Shown: piece after piece, positions 27,123-35,289 of the stretch
How positions within the stretch are numbered: the stretch's first letter is position 1
Layout: the number at the start of each line of letters is the position of its first letter
Translations under genes and position numbers: made by a program
The notes under the pieces: model-generated
What the model was told of the DNA's origin: nothing
Database searches by the model: none
The model's input: only the letters and a program-made list of their open reading frames with translations
DNA from: JBBQFC01 sp038321615
GTDB taxonomy: Bacteria; Bacteroidota; Bacteroidia; Flavobacteriales_D; Cryomorphaceae
NCBI GenBank assembly: GCA_038321615.1
Contig: JBBQFC010000013.1
Coordinates: forward strand, 3,170 to 67,169
Direction: 5' to 3'
DNA length: 64,000 nucleotides

Positions 27123-27822
27123 GGCTGATAGGTGGGAGGTTTTTAAATCGATGAAGCAAATGTACAAGGGTTATGGTGTCTTTTTCGCAATAGGTGCGAA
27201 TTCGCTCCATATCGCCTTGTTCATAGAACACTCGCGCTACATCTGCTCCGCTTATATCGTCTTTCGGCGAAGGAATTCCGAATATTTCAGCAAGTAGTTG
27301 CAAGGAAGTAAAATGCTTGTAATCACCAAATTTCCAAAGGTCCATGGTGTCGATATGCTTAATTTCCCAAGGCTTGGATCCTGCTATATCGAGTTTCGCC
27401 GGGAGCAGAATCCCATTTATCAGCATTCGCCGCGCTAAGAAAGGAAGGTCAAATTCTCTGGAATTGTGACCGCAGAGATAACTGTTCTCATCCGCATAAT
27501 GCTTGTCGAGCAGGCGGGCAAATTCTGTCAAAATCACGAATTCATCTTCGCCATAAAAAGATTTTACCCGGATTTTCGATTGCTTTCCTTCGCCCGGGTA
27601 AACAAAGGCCGTAGAAATACAGGCAACTTTCGCAAACTCTGCGTAAATGCCGGCTTTTTCGTACACTTCTTCGGGGGTTTTCCCTTCGCGTTCTTGAATG
27701 TAACGGGTCTTTAATGCCCACAACTCTTGCATCGACTCCGATAAGTCCTTAAATTTATAGGTGCAGGGAACGGTCTCAATATCGAGAAAAAGGATCTGCT
27801 CTACGTTGATCTTTGCAAGCAT
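27100..27822 (-). CDS. PolB-like DEDDy 3'-5' exonuclease
   Basis: A 240-aa stand-alone exonuclease of the type related to the proofreading domain of family B polymerases (DNA_pol_B_exo2). Catalytic motifs: Exo I ILFLDIET with Asp14 and Glu16; Exo II CGHNSREFDLPFL; Exo III as YCEKD near the C-terminus (Tyr-x-x-x-Asp, DEDDy). The fold elements around IDTMDLWKFGDYKHFTSLQLLAEIFGI also match. Substrate, DNA or RNA, cannot be told from sequence. Translation of the next gene begins within its last 23 nt. Confidence 0.88.
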   Translation of the reverse strand: MLAKINVEQILFLDIETVPCTYKFKDLSESMQELWALKTRYIQEREGKTPEEVYEKAGIYAEFAKVACISTAFVYPGEGKQSKIRVKSFYGEDEFVILTEFARLLDKHYADENSYLCGHNSREFDLPFLARRMLINGILLPAKLDIAGSKPWEIKHIDTMDLWKFGDYKHFTSLQLLAEIFGIPSPKDDISGADVARVFYEQGDMERIRTYCEKDTITLVHLLHRFKNLPPISHENIEVV

Positions 27823-27845
27823 GGCTTATCGAAAGTAATGATTTC

Positions 27846-27878
27846 TTTGCGCATGAGGAAAGAAGCCTTCTATCTTTG
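27846..27878 (+). promoter_or_regulatory. Complete Bacteroidota-type promoter immediately before 27883
   Basis: TTTG (27846-27849), 21-bp spacer, then TATCTTTG (27871-27878), a full -33/-7 pair. The -7 box ends 4 bp before the ATG at 27883, so the transcript would start at or within a few bases of that ATG (leaderless or nearly so). Confidence 0.6.
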
Positions 27879-27882
27879 TGCC

Positions 27883-28230
27883 ATGGACTTTGAGTTTGAA
27901 TCACGATGGAAAAAGCTAATCGAAAGGCTGGAAGCTCAGTTTGGCGAAGCGCTTGAAGTAGAAGGTATTCTTTTCCTTATTGGAGTTCAGGAACTGGGCC
28001 AAGGTCGACTCCGGTTTCCCAAAGATGAGAAGCTAAACCTGATGCACATTGCCATCTGTGCCGTGCTAGAACCCTTTGGGTTTTACGCTTTCAGCCATTT
28101 TGACGAAGAGCGGTGGCCGCATTATGAGATGGTCAAAAGCTTACCCCATTTGACAGATTCCGAGCAGAAACTGTTGATGCGCAAGGCGATAGTGACCTAT
28201 TTTGAAAGCGCAACGCTTATTCCAGAATAA
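27883..28230 (+). CDS. Conserved-looking small protein of unknown function
   Basis: A 115-aa soluble, mostly helical acidic protein (DFEFESRWKKLIERLEAQFG, GILFLIGVQELGQG, KLNLMHIAICAVLEPFGFYAF). No signal peptide. ATG 27883 is chosen because a complete promoter ends only 4 bp upstream, making upstream in-frame ATGs at 27838 and 27853 untranslatable. I recall proteins with the GVQELG...NLMHIA pattern in other Bacteroidota but no function. Its stop overlaps the convergent lipoprotein gene by 14 bp. Confidence 0.78.
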   Translation: MDFEFESRWKKLIERLEAQFGEALEVEGILFLIGVQELGQGRLRFPKDEKLNLMHIAICAVLEPFGFYAFSHFDEERWPHYEMVKSLPHLTDSEQKLLMRKAIVTYFESATLIPE

Positions 28231-28603
28231 ACGTTTTGCGATTAGTCTCTTCTTCTACAACCTGAATAATTCCTTCCTCCTCAAGAGGGCCGTCAGGAAA
28301 TACCTTTATGATTTCCACATTTAGGATCGCAAACCCGCTTTGACCCGGCACATAAAGATCTGAAAAGTCAAATGTGGTAATGCCGTTCGCGGCCGTAATC
28401 TGCGTGCGGTCGATTCGAAGCTCACTTGTCTCCACTTGGTTGGTGGTTCCTTGACCGAAAAGGCGTACTTCGGCTCCTGCAACAGGAGTGCCTTCTATAG
28501 TTACAACTTTAATCTCCACGAGCGTGTCTTCTTCTTTTTCGCAGGAGCTAAAAGTGCTTAAACAGAAAACAAAAGCAAATAATATGTAGATACAATTCTT
28601 CAT
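28217..28603 (-). CDS. Lipoprotein with a carboxypeptidase-regulatory-like domain
   Basis: About 128 aa from ATG 28603, with lipoprotein signal FAFVFCLSTFSSC (Cys20). The mature part is one small beta-sandwich: IKVVTIEGTPVAGAEVRLFGQG, ITAANGITTFDFSDL, FAILNVEII, which is the pattern of transthyretin-like/CarboxypepD_reg domains (V-x-G-A-x-V-x-L, then T-x-x-x-G-x-x-x-F). Probably a surface or periplasmic accessory protein. A longer start at 28675 would lie upstream of the signal and is not supported. Confidence 0.75.
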   Translation of the reverse strand: MKNCIYILFAFVFCLSTFSSCEKEEDTLVEIKVVTIEGTPVAGAEVRLFGQGTTNQVETSELRIDRTQITAANGITTFDFSDLYVPGQSGFAILNVEIIKVFPDGPLEEEGIIQVVEEETNRKTFILE

Positions 28604-28645
28604 TGGTCGGTGTTTCTTAAATTCGCCAGCGCGAACCTCAAAAAT

Positions 28646-29374
28646 ATGAAAATTATCAACAGTATGCAGATTCACTTAAGGCATGTTATCGGCCTAACTA
28701 TGATTCTTATGAGCGTAAGCCTTTTGGCCTTTATGGAAGGCGGTTCTAAGAAAATAGAAGTGGTGGTGATCCACACCCAATTTGGCGACATGACGGTGCG
28801 CTTGTATGATGAAACACCGACGCATCGAGACAATTTTCTAAAACTGGCTCGCGAAGGTTTCTACGACAGCCTGCTGTTCCACCGCGTGATCAAAGATTTT
28901 ATGATTCAAGGTGGCGACCCAAGCTCGAAGGGTGCGAATGCCGGTGCGCAGCTCGGGATTGGAGGGCCTGGCTATACGGTGCCCGCCGAGATTACTGCGC
29001 AGCACATTCATAAAAAAGGAGCCTTATCCGCTGCCCGGCAAGGAGACCAGGTCAATCCAGAGAAAGCCTCATCAGGGTCGCAATTCTATATAGTACAAGG
29101 CAAACCCGTTGCGGAGGCTGAATTGCAATCTTTGAGTAGTCGTTGGCGGAGCAACAACCCATTTGCAGCATTGGGCTATAGCCCCGAGCAGATGACAATT
29201 TATCAAAACCTTGGCGGCACTCCCCATCTCGACGGAGATTACACGGTATTTGGAGAAATAATTGATGGCTTAAATATCATAGACTCCATAGCAACGGTAG
29301 CGGTAAATCGGTCTAGTCGGCCTAATTCTGACGTACATATGTCAATGACAATTGAAAAAATAAAATGGCCATAG
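28646..29374 (+). CDS. Exported cyclophilin-type peptidyl-prolyl isomerase
   Basis: About 242 aa with an N-terminal hydrophobic signal (HVIGLTMILMSVSLLAFM) and a single cyclophilin domain. Active-site features include NFLKLAREGFYDSLLFHRVIKDFMIQGGDP, GSQFYIVQG and HLDGDYTVFGEI. An insertion of about 40 residues after FYIVQG (AEAELQSLSSRWRSNNPF...) is common in Bacteroidota periplasmic cyclophilins as I recall. Start is set at ATG 28646; 28664 is equally plausible. The last 10 bp overlap pheS, an unusual pairing that may only reflect compaction. Confidence 0.88.
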   Translation: MKIINSMQIHLRHVIGLTMILMSVSLLAFMEGGSKKIEVVVIHTQFGDMTVRLYDETPTHRDNFLKLAREGFYDSLLFHRVIKDFMIQGGDPSSKGANAGAQLGIGGPGYTVPAEITAQHIHKKGALSAARQGDQVNPEKASSGSQFYIVQGKPVAEAELQSLSSRWRSNNPFAALGYSPEQMTIYQNLGGTPHLDGDYTVFGEIIDGLNIIDSIATVAVNRSSRPNSDVHMSMTIEKIKWP

Positions 29375-30378
29375 ACCTACAAAAACTGCGAGCGGAGCTC
29401 GAAGAATTCGCTATCAATACCGCAGAAGAAGCAGAACAATTCCGAATTCAGTATTTGGGCAAGAAGGGACTTATAAAGGAACTTTCTGCTCAATTGAAAG
29501 ATGTTGCCCCCGAAGAGCGACGCGATTTCGGACAAATGCTCAATAGCCTAAAACTTGCGGCCGAAGAGCGCCTTGCTTCCATTACCACAGCCTCGAAATC
29601 GAACGCAGAAGCTGGAGGCACAGACTTGAGTCGCCCTTCTGGTCAAGAAAAGATAGGTGGGCAGCATCCTGTAAATCTGGTGCGCCGCGAAATTGAAGCC
29701 ATCTTTCAAGGCATCGGCTTTTCGATTGCCGAAGGGCCCGAAATTGAAGATGATTGGCATAATTTTTCTGCCCTCAATTTCCCGCCCGATCATCCAGCGC
29801 GCGATATGCAGGATACGTTTTTCATAAGCCGCGAACCCGATTTAGCGCTCCGCACACACACATCTTCTGTTCAAGTGCGGGTTATGGAGAGCCAACAACC
29901 TCCCATTCGCGTTATTTCTCCTGGACGGGTTTACCGCAATGAAGCTATCTCTTCCCGGTCACATTGCATCTTCCATCAAATCGAAGGTTTGTACATCGAT
30001 AAAGGTGTAAGCTTTGCCGATATGAAGCAAACTATCGCCTATTTCGCGAAAGCTTTTTTTGGTAAAACGCAGATTCGTATGCGCCCTTCTTACTTTCCTT
30101 TTACGGAGCCAAGTGCGGAAGTAGATGTTTATTGGGGTTTGGAAACCGAAACGGATTACCGTATTACGAAGGGAACTGGATGGCTGGAAATTATGGGTTG
30201 CGGAATGGTTGACAAAAATGTGCTAAGCGCCTGCAATATCGATCCTGAAGTGTACAGCGGTTACGCCTTTGGGATGGGGATTGAGCGTATAACTATGAAC
30301 CGCTTCCAGATTGGCGATATCCGCATGCTTTTCGAGAACGACATGCGTTTTCTAAAGCAGTTCAAAGGAGCTTGGTAA
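29365..30378 (+). CDS. pheS: Phenylalanyl-tRNA synthetase alpha subunit
   Basis: Catalytic alpha subunit of the alpha2-beta2 enzyme that charges tRNA-Phe. 337 aa, standard. N-terminal coiled coil (residues ~1-90), then the class II core with HPVNLVRREIEAIFQGIGF, GPEIEDDWHNFSALNFPPDHPARD, LRTHTSSVQVR, GRVYRNEAIS and the GFAFGMGIER-like motif 3 (SGYAFGMGIERITM). pheT is not in the window. It starts inside the cyclophilin gene (ATG 29365). The stop abuts the convergent pyk stop. Confidence 0.97.
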   Translation: MAIDLQKLRAELEEFAINTAEEAEQFRIQYLGKKGLIKELSAQLKDVAPEERRDFGQMLNSLKLAAEERLASITTASKSNAEAGGTDLSRPSGQEKIGGQHPVNLVRREIEAIFQGIGFSIAEGPEIEDDWHNFSALNFPPDHPARDMQDTFFISREPDLALRTHTSSVQVRVMESQQPPIRVISPGRVYRNEAISSRSHCIFHQIEGLYIDKGVSFADMKQTIAYFAKAFFGKTQIRMRPSYFPFTEPSAEVDVYWGLETETDYRITKGTGWLEIMGCGMVDKNVLSACNIDPEVYSGYAFGMGIERITMNRFQIGDIRMLFENDMRFLKQFKGAW

Positions 30379-30395
30379 CTATATCTTTCCAAGCT
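30369..30395. terminator. Hairpin between convergent pheS and pyk
   Basis: AGCTTGG and CCAAGCT form a 7-bp stem with a 13-nt loop over both stop codons. No strong T-run follows on either side, so a terminator role is only tentative. Confidence 0.3.
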
Positions 30396-31803
30396 TAAGC
30401 ATATTGGTCATTCCGCCTTCGTTCATCGGCATGCTGGCTAAGTGAATTACAAAATCGCCTTCCCGCAAAAGCTTTTCTTTTTTAAGAATGTACTTTACAT
30501 CAGCCATAGTATGGTCTGTGCTCACCATTTTATCGTAAAAAATGGCTCGAACACCCCAAACCAAACTCATCTGGGAGAGAATCTTTTTGTTGCCCGTGAA
30601 CACAAAGATTTCGGCTTCTGGGCGTTGGCTCGAAATTTTGAAGGCCGTGTAGCCACTGAAAGTCATAGTAATGATCGCGCGTGCTTTCACCCTTTTCGAT
30701 AATCTCGTGGCATTGAAGCAAATGGAGTCGGTAACGTAGCGGTCTTCCTGGCTCTCGGCCGGCACCTGCTCATGATGATAAATTTGGTCGGCCTTTTCAA
30801 TCTCCCGCACAATCTTAACCATCGTCTCAATAACCTTAACCGGATATTTTCCTACTGAAGTCTCAGCACTCAGCATCACTGCGTCGGCTCCATCGAGCAC
30901 GGCATTTGCCACATCGTTTACTTCGGCTCGGGTGGGCGTGCTGTTTTCAATCATGCTCTCCATCATTTGAGTTGCCACAATTACGGGCTTGGCATTCTCA
31001 AGCGCTTTGCGAACAAGCATTTTTTGGACAAGGGGCACATTTTGAAGGGGAATTTCCACTCCCAAATCACCGCGAGCAACCATTAAAGCGTCTGTTTCCT
31101 TCAATATGTCATTGATGTCTTCAATGGCTTCAGGCTTTTCAATCTTCGCGACTACTCTCGCGTGTTTTTCTTTAGTTTTGATAATGTGCTTAAGCTCAAT
31201 AATATCCCGGGCTGAACGCACAAATGAGAGTCCGATCCAATCTACGTCGTACTCGAGCACAAAATCGAGGTCAGCCAGATCTTTTTTGGTAAGACAGGGC
31301 AACGAAATCTTCGTATTTGGTAAGTTAACTCCCTTTTTACTTCGCAATATGCCACCATAAATTACTTCTGCCTTTACCTCGTCGCGGCCATTTGTGGATC
31401 GGCATTCGAGGGCCAATTTGCCATCATCAAGCAGAATTCGCTCTCCTACGCGCACATCTTTTGCAAATTCCGGATAGGTAATGTAAAGTTTTGAGTTGCT
31501 TTCCTGCTCCTGGTTCGTGGTGAAGGTTATAAGTTCTCCTGGTTTAATTTCTATCTCGCCACCTTCGATAACCCCTATTCTCAGCTTCGGCCCTTGTAAA
31601 TCGGCCAGAATAGACGTGCTGGTGCCGAGCTCCAGATCAACAGCCCTAATGGTTTCGATTGTTCTGCCGTGATCTTCGTAAGATCCATGAGAAAAATTGA
31701 TTCTACACACGTCGACTCCAGCCGTAATAAGTTGGCGCAGCACTTCAATCGGCGCAGAGGCAGGGCCCATGGTTGCCACTATTTTCGTCTTTTTATGATT
31801 CAT
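30379..31803 (-). CDS. pyk: Pyruvate kinase
   Basis: Makes pyruvate and ATP from phosphoenolpyruvate, the last step of glycolysis. 474 aa. N-terminal KTKIVATMGPAS, the catalytic lysine region (RVVAKIEKPEAIEDI), the Mg-binding MVARGDLGVEIP, and TPTRAEVNDVANAVLDGADAVMLSAETSVGKYP are all present; the C-terminal regulatory domain begins near ATRLSKRVKARAIIT. ATG overlaps the upstream IPExxxVDY gene by 4 nt (ATGA), so it is the last gene of the acpP-fabF-rnc operon. Confidence 0.97.
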   Translation of the reverse strand: MNHKKTKIVATMGPASAPIEVLRQLITAGVDVCRINFSHGSYEDHGRTIETIRAVDLELGTSTSILADLQGPKLRIGVIEGGEIEIKPGELITFTTNQEQESNSKLYITYPEFAKDVRVGERILLDDGKLALECRSTNGRDEVKAEVIYGGILRSKKGVNLPNTKISLPCLTKKDLADLDFVLEYDVDWIGLSFVRSARDIIELKHIIKTKEKHARVVAKIEKPEAIEDINDILKETDALMVARGDLGVEIPLQNVPLVQKMLVRKALENAKPVIVATQMMESMIENSTPTRAEVNDVANAVLDGADAVMLSAETSVGKYPVKVIETMVKIVREIEKADQIYHHEQVPAESQEDRYVTDSICFNATRLSKRVKARAIITMTFSGYTAFKISSQRPEAEIFVFTGNKKILSQMSLVWGVRAIFYDKMVSTDHTMADVKYILKKEKLLREGDFVIHLASMPMNEGGMTNMLKLGKI

Positions 31804-32219
31804 GCTAAAAGCATTAAGTTTTGTTTATTTTTGAGCGTTTCCATGTCTATTGGAAACACCATGAGTACAGCTCGAATCGATTTAATATCGGCAATCAGGC
31901 CTTCCATTAGCTCTTCGCCCCGGTCATCTACAACGAATAAGTAATCTGCTTTTGACACTTCGGGAAGGAACCGTTTATGACCCAAGCGATTCTCAATAAG
32001 TCGATAGGAGATCCCAAGTACTTTATCGAAATAAGTGAAGATTCCGAAGTCCTGCGGCATTTCCTTGGGGCTGGATAAGGTAATATCTGGCTGGCGCGTA
32101 AGGTTAAAGCTCAAAACTTTGTTTATATTCCAGCAAAGCCGGTAGTTGGTGGTGGTGGCACTGATACCGAGCATCAAATACGGGTATTCTTCCTCAATCT
32201 CAAGGGTCAGTTTGGCCAT
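31800..32219 (-). CDS. IPExxxVDY-family protein
   Basis: About 139 aa. Recognised as the Bacteroidota-specific IPExxxVDY family by the C-terminal LPEVSKADYLFVVDD stretch, a conservative version of the name motif, followed by a predicted helix and AVLMVFPID. The N-terminal part is beta-rich (LTLEIEEEYPYLMLGISA). Function is not known; members usually lie between rnc and pyk, as here. Start at ATG 32219 (four codons inside a longer possible start). Confidence 0.85.
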   Translation of the reverse strand: MAKLTLEIEEEYPYLMLGISATTTNYRLCWNINKVLSFNLTRQPDITLSSPKEMPQDFGIFTYFDKVLGISYRLIENRLGHKRFLPEVSKADYLFVVDDRGEELMEGLIADIKSIRAVLMVFPIDMETLKNKQNLMLLA

Positions 32220-32262
32220 TCTAATTGTCAAAATTACACGAAGCTATGAAATTATTGGCTTC

Positions 32263-32988
32263 TCAAAGGTTAAGCTTATGTAAAGCCGCTTCCGATGCAT
32301 GTTGCTCGGCCTTCTTTTTGGATCCACCTTTTCCGGAACCGAGCATTTCTAAGCCCAAATATACGTCCGATTGAAACGATTTGACACCTTTATGATCGCC
32401 GAAATTGCGCGTGTCGAATCGCAAATTGACACGTCGGCGGTGGGCTTCTTCATAAAGCCTGCTTTTAAAATCAGCTTCTTGATAGGCCACTTCGTCGAGG
32501 CTTGCATATTTTTGAAGCAAGCGCAACATTACTGCATACGTTTTCTGATATCCCAAATCGAGATAAACCGCCCCGAAAAGCGCTTCGAGTGCGTTGCCCG
32601 ATATGGACTCGCGGGCGTGCGTGGCCTGGAGATCGGTTTCAAGCAACGTGTCAATTCCCATTTGATGTGCCATCCGGTTCAGGTTGCTGCGACTCACCAC
32701 CCTGCTCTTCATTTTTGTGAGCTCTCCTTCTTCTGCCTGAGGATATTGTAAAAATAAATGGTGGGCGACTGCAGCATCGAGTATGGCATCACCAAGAAAT
32801 TCCAAGCGTTCGTTACTAATTTCAGGATTGTTGTGAATGTTTCTCGCGGCTGACTTATGTCGCAAGGCGCACATGTATAAGCTTAGGTCGCGGTAAGCGA
32901 TATCGAATGAGCGCTTAACAAGCTCAGCAACAGCTTTTTCTCTTTTCGAGCTTGGTGCACTTCTACGACTAAAAAATTTAAAGACCAA
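32263..32988 (-). CDS. rnc: Ribonuclease III
   Basis: Cleaves double-stranded RNA, processing rRNA precursors and structured mRNAs. 241 aa. Endonuclease domain with the signature NERLEFLGDAILD (residues 59-71) and the second acidic site in GNALEALFGAVYLDLG. A C-terminal double-stranded RNA-binding domain starts near DFKSRLYEEAHRR and ends GSGKGGSKKKAEQHASEAAL. It starts 4 bp after fabF stops; acpP-fabF-rnc is a conserved order in many bacteria. Confidence 0.96.
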   Translation of the reverse strand: MVFKFFSRRSAPSSKREKAVAELVKRSFDIAYRDLSLYMCALRHKSAARNIHNNPEISNERLEFLGDAILDAAVAHHLFLQYPQAEEGELTKMKSRVVSRSNLNRMAHQMGIDTLLETDLQATHARESISGNALEALFGAVYLDLGYQKTYAVMLRLLQKYASLDEVAYQEADFKSRLYEEAHRRRVNLRFDTRNFGDHKGVKSFQSDVYLGLEMLGSGKGGSKKKAEQHASEAALHKLNL

Positions 32989-32992
32989 CGAT

Positions 32993-34246
32993 TTATCCTA
33001 CGAACTTTTTGAATATTGCAGAGGTATTGTGCCCTCCAAAACCAAAGGTATTGCTCAGAGCTGCCCTTACCTTTCGTTCTTGGGCGGTGTTAAAGGTGAA
33101 ATTAAGCTTTTGATCTATAGCTGGGTCGGCCTCCGAAAAGTTGATCGTAGGTGGCACGATATCGTTTTGAACTGAAAAGATGCAAGCAATAGCTTCAATA
33201 GCCCCTGCCGCGCCAAGAAGGTGGCCAGTCATTGATTTCGTCGATGAAATATTGAGTCTGTAGGCATCTTCACCGAAGAATTGACGAATGGCCTTTATTT
33301 CGGCTATATCTCCTAAGGGTGTAGAAGTGCCGTGAACGTTTAAATAATCTATATCCGAGGTATTCAGGTGGGCATCGGCAAGAGCCATCTTCATAACATT
33401 TAGGGCTCCCAAGCCTTCCGGGTGTGGTGCGGTGATGTGGTGGGCATCGGCAGACATGCCTCCGCCAACTACTTCCGCGTAAATTTTAGCGCCTCGTTTC
33501 CGGGCGTGCTCGTACTCCTCAAGGATGAGCGCTCCAGCACCTTCACCCAATACGAAACCATCTCGGGTGACGTCAAATGGTCTTGATGCCGTTTCCGGCG
33601 AATCATTGCGCTGCGACAGGGCATGAAGGGCATTGAAGCCTCCGATACCCACTTCGTTCACCGCTGCTTCTGAACCTCCACTCACAAATACGTCGGCCTT
33701 ACCTAGGCGGATCAGATTGAAGGCATCGATAATAGCATTTGTAGAAGATGCACAGGCCGAAACGGTGGTATAGTTGGGGCCGCGAAAGTTGTATTTAATG
33801 GAGATCAGTCCCGAAGCAATATCGGCAATCATCTTTGGGATGAAGAATGGGTTGAATCTGGGAGTGCCGTCACCTCTGGCAAATTCTGTTACTTCGTCCA
33901 AGAATGTTTTTATTCCTCCAATACCGGAACCCCAAATCACCCCAACTCTGTCGGGGTCAATTCGCTCGAGATTCAAGCCGCAATCGTTAACTGCCTCTTC
34001 CGCCACAACCATGGCGTACTGGGCATAAGGATCCATCTTGCGCGCTTCTTTGCGGTCGATGTATTGGCTGATATCCAAGCCTTTTATTTCGCATGCAAAA
34101 CGGGTTTTGAACTTTGACGCGTCAAATTGAGTGATTGGGGCAGCACCGCTAACCCCATTCACCAATGCGTTCCAATAATCAGAAGCATTATTTCCGATCG
34201 GTGTGAGCGCACCCACACCGGTTACGACCACGCGCTTTAGCTCCAT
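32993..34246 (-). CDS. fabF: 3-oxoacyl-[acyl-carrier-protein] synthase II
   Basis: Elongates fatty acids by decarboxylative condensation of malonyl-ACP with acyl-ACP. 417 aa, standard thiolase fold. Catalytic triad visible: Cys165 in TVSACASSTN, His305 in NVHGTSTPLGD and His342 in STKSMTGHLLGAAG. The C-terminal NTFGFGGHN loop is present. Lies 11 bp after acpP, its acyl carrier. Confidence 0.97.
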   Translation of the reverse strand: MELKRVVVTGVGALTPIGNNASDYWNALVNGVSGAAPITQFDASKFKTRFACEIKGLDISQYIDRKEARKMDPYAQYAMVVAEEAVNDCGLNLERIDPDRVGVIWGSGIGGIKTFLDEVTEFARGDGTPRFNPFFIPKMIADIASGLISIKYNFRGPNYTTVSACASSTNAIIDAFNLIRLGKADVFVSGGSEAAVNEVGIGGFNALHALSQRNDSPETASRPFDVTRDGFVLGEGAGALILEEYEHARKRGAKIYAEVVGGGMSADAHHITAPHPEGLGALNVMKMALADAHLNTSDIDYLNVHGTSTPLGDIAEIKAIRQFFGEDAYRLNISSTKSMTGHLLGAAGAIEAIACIFSVQNDIVPPTINFSEADPAIDQKLNFTFNTAQERKVRAALSNTFGFGGHNTSAIFKKFVG

Positions 34247-34257
34247 GGCCTCGTAAA

Positions 34258-34494
34258 TTACTTAACGTTGTTCTGAATATACTCAACGGCCTGACCTACT
34301 GTGCCGATTTTCTCAGCTTGATCGTCCGGTATAGCAATGTTGAATTCCTTTTCAAATTCCATGATCAGCTCTACCGTGTCCAATGAGTCGGCACCCAAGT
34401 CATTTGTAAAACTCGCTTCAGAAGTAACTTCTGATTCTTCGACGCCAAGTTTGTCTACAATGATCTTGGTCACTTTTGATTTAATATCTGACAT
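34258..34494 (-). CDS. acpP: Acyl carrier protein
   Basis: Carries growing acyl chains on 4'-phosphopantetheine attached to Ser37 in the invariant DSLD (GADSLDTVEL). 78 aa, acidic, four-helix pattern. First gene of the operon acpP-fabF-rnc-IPExxxVDY-pyk. Confidence 0.97.
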   Translation of the reverse strand: MSDIKSKVTKIIVDKLGVEESEVTSEASFTNDLGADSLDTVELIMEFEKEFNIAIPDDQAEKIGTVGQAVEYIQNNVK

Positions 34495-34526
34495 AACAGT
34501 ACAGGTTAGTGTTTTGAGTTGGTCTG

Positions 34527-34557
34527 CAAAGAAATAAATAATACCCCTATTTACAAA
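34527..34557 (-). promoter_or_regulatory. Candidate promoter of the acpP-fabF-rnc-pyk operon
   Basis: On the minus strand TTTG (34554-34557) is followed after 19 bp by TTTCTTTG (34527-34534), one mismatch from TAnnTTTG. Transcription would begin about 25 bp before the acpP ATG. Confidence 0.5.
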
Positions 34558-34562
34558 ACGGG

Positions 34563-35258
34563 CTAAAGATATTCCGCGCTCACCGCGCTCAGGGGCTTTC
34601 GGCCAATATTGGGTACCTTGGCATCGGGATCGGCATAGCCCAATGGGATTAAAAGGTACGCTTTTTCGGTTTCGGGTCGATTTAAAATCTCCGCTAAAAA
34701 ATTCATGGGGCTTGGAGTATGCGTTAGAGTGCTCAATCCAGCATTGTGGAGTGCCGCTAGAAGCATTCCAGTCGCTATCCCAACTGACTCGCTTACATAG
34801 TAATTTGGAACCTTCTTTCCGTTCACTTCGTCAAATACCTTCTTGAATACGGCGATCAGGTAGGGTGCATCTTCTAAAAATGGCTTGAACGGATCAGTGC
34901 CCAGAGGCTTTAAGTCCGCAATCCATTGGTCGCTCATTCGTCCGTTATAGCTGCGATACTCTTCCTCTTCCGCTTTCCGACGTATTTCTGCCTTTAGCAC
35001 CGGATCTGCGATCACACAGAAAGTCCACGGCTGCTTATTCGCTCCCGATGGAGCTGTGCAAGCAGCAGCGATGCAAGATCGAAGGATTTCTATGGGAACA
35101 GGTGTTTTGGCAAAGTGTCGAACACTTCGGCGTTGCTGCAAAAGCTGGTAAAATGCTTCAGAGCGGGAGACCATCTCTTCCAGCGTGTAGGCCACCGGCG
35201 TGTGTGGTATAAAGTCGCCTTCCGGCAACTCGTCGTTTTTAAGTAGGTTTGACACCAT
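34563..35258 (-). CDS. Iodotyrosine-deiodinase-like nitroreductase-family flavoprotein
   Basis: A 231-aa FMN protein of the nitroreductase superfamily. The FMN phosphate region QQRRSVRHF and TAPSGANKQPW are typical. The active-site lid carries Glu100, Tyr104 and Lys125 (EEYRSY, then DPFKP): the E-x3-Y-x20-K spacing that in iodotyrosine deiodinase binds the zwitterion of halotyrosine. The C-terminal half (LLAALHNAGLSTLTHTP, RPETEKAYLLIPLGY, KVPNIGRKPL) also follows the deiodinase pattern rather than that of NfsB-type nitroreductases. A reductive dehalogenase for halogenated tyrosine is therefore likely; a general quinone or nitro reductase is the alternative. Monocistronic, divergent from purN. 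Confidence 0.85.
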   Translation of the reverse strand: MVSNLLKNDELPEGDFIPHTPVAYTLEEMVSRSEAFYQLLQQRRSVRHFAKTPVPIEILRSCIAAACTAPSGANKQPWTFCVIADPVLKAEIRRKAEEEEYRSYNGRMSDQWIADLKPLGTDPFKPFLEDAPYLIAVFKKVFDEVNGKKVPNYYVSESVGIATGMLLAALHNAGLSTLTHTPSPMNFLAEILNRPETEKAYLLIPLGYADPDAKVPNIGRKPLSAVSAEYL

Positions 35259-35289
35259 GCTTTCGAATTATCGTGGCGAATTTAAAAAG

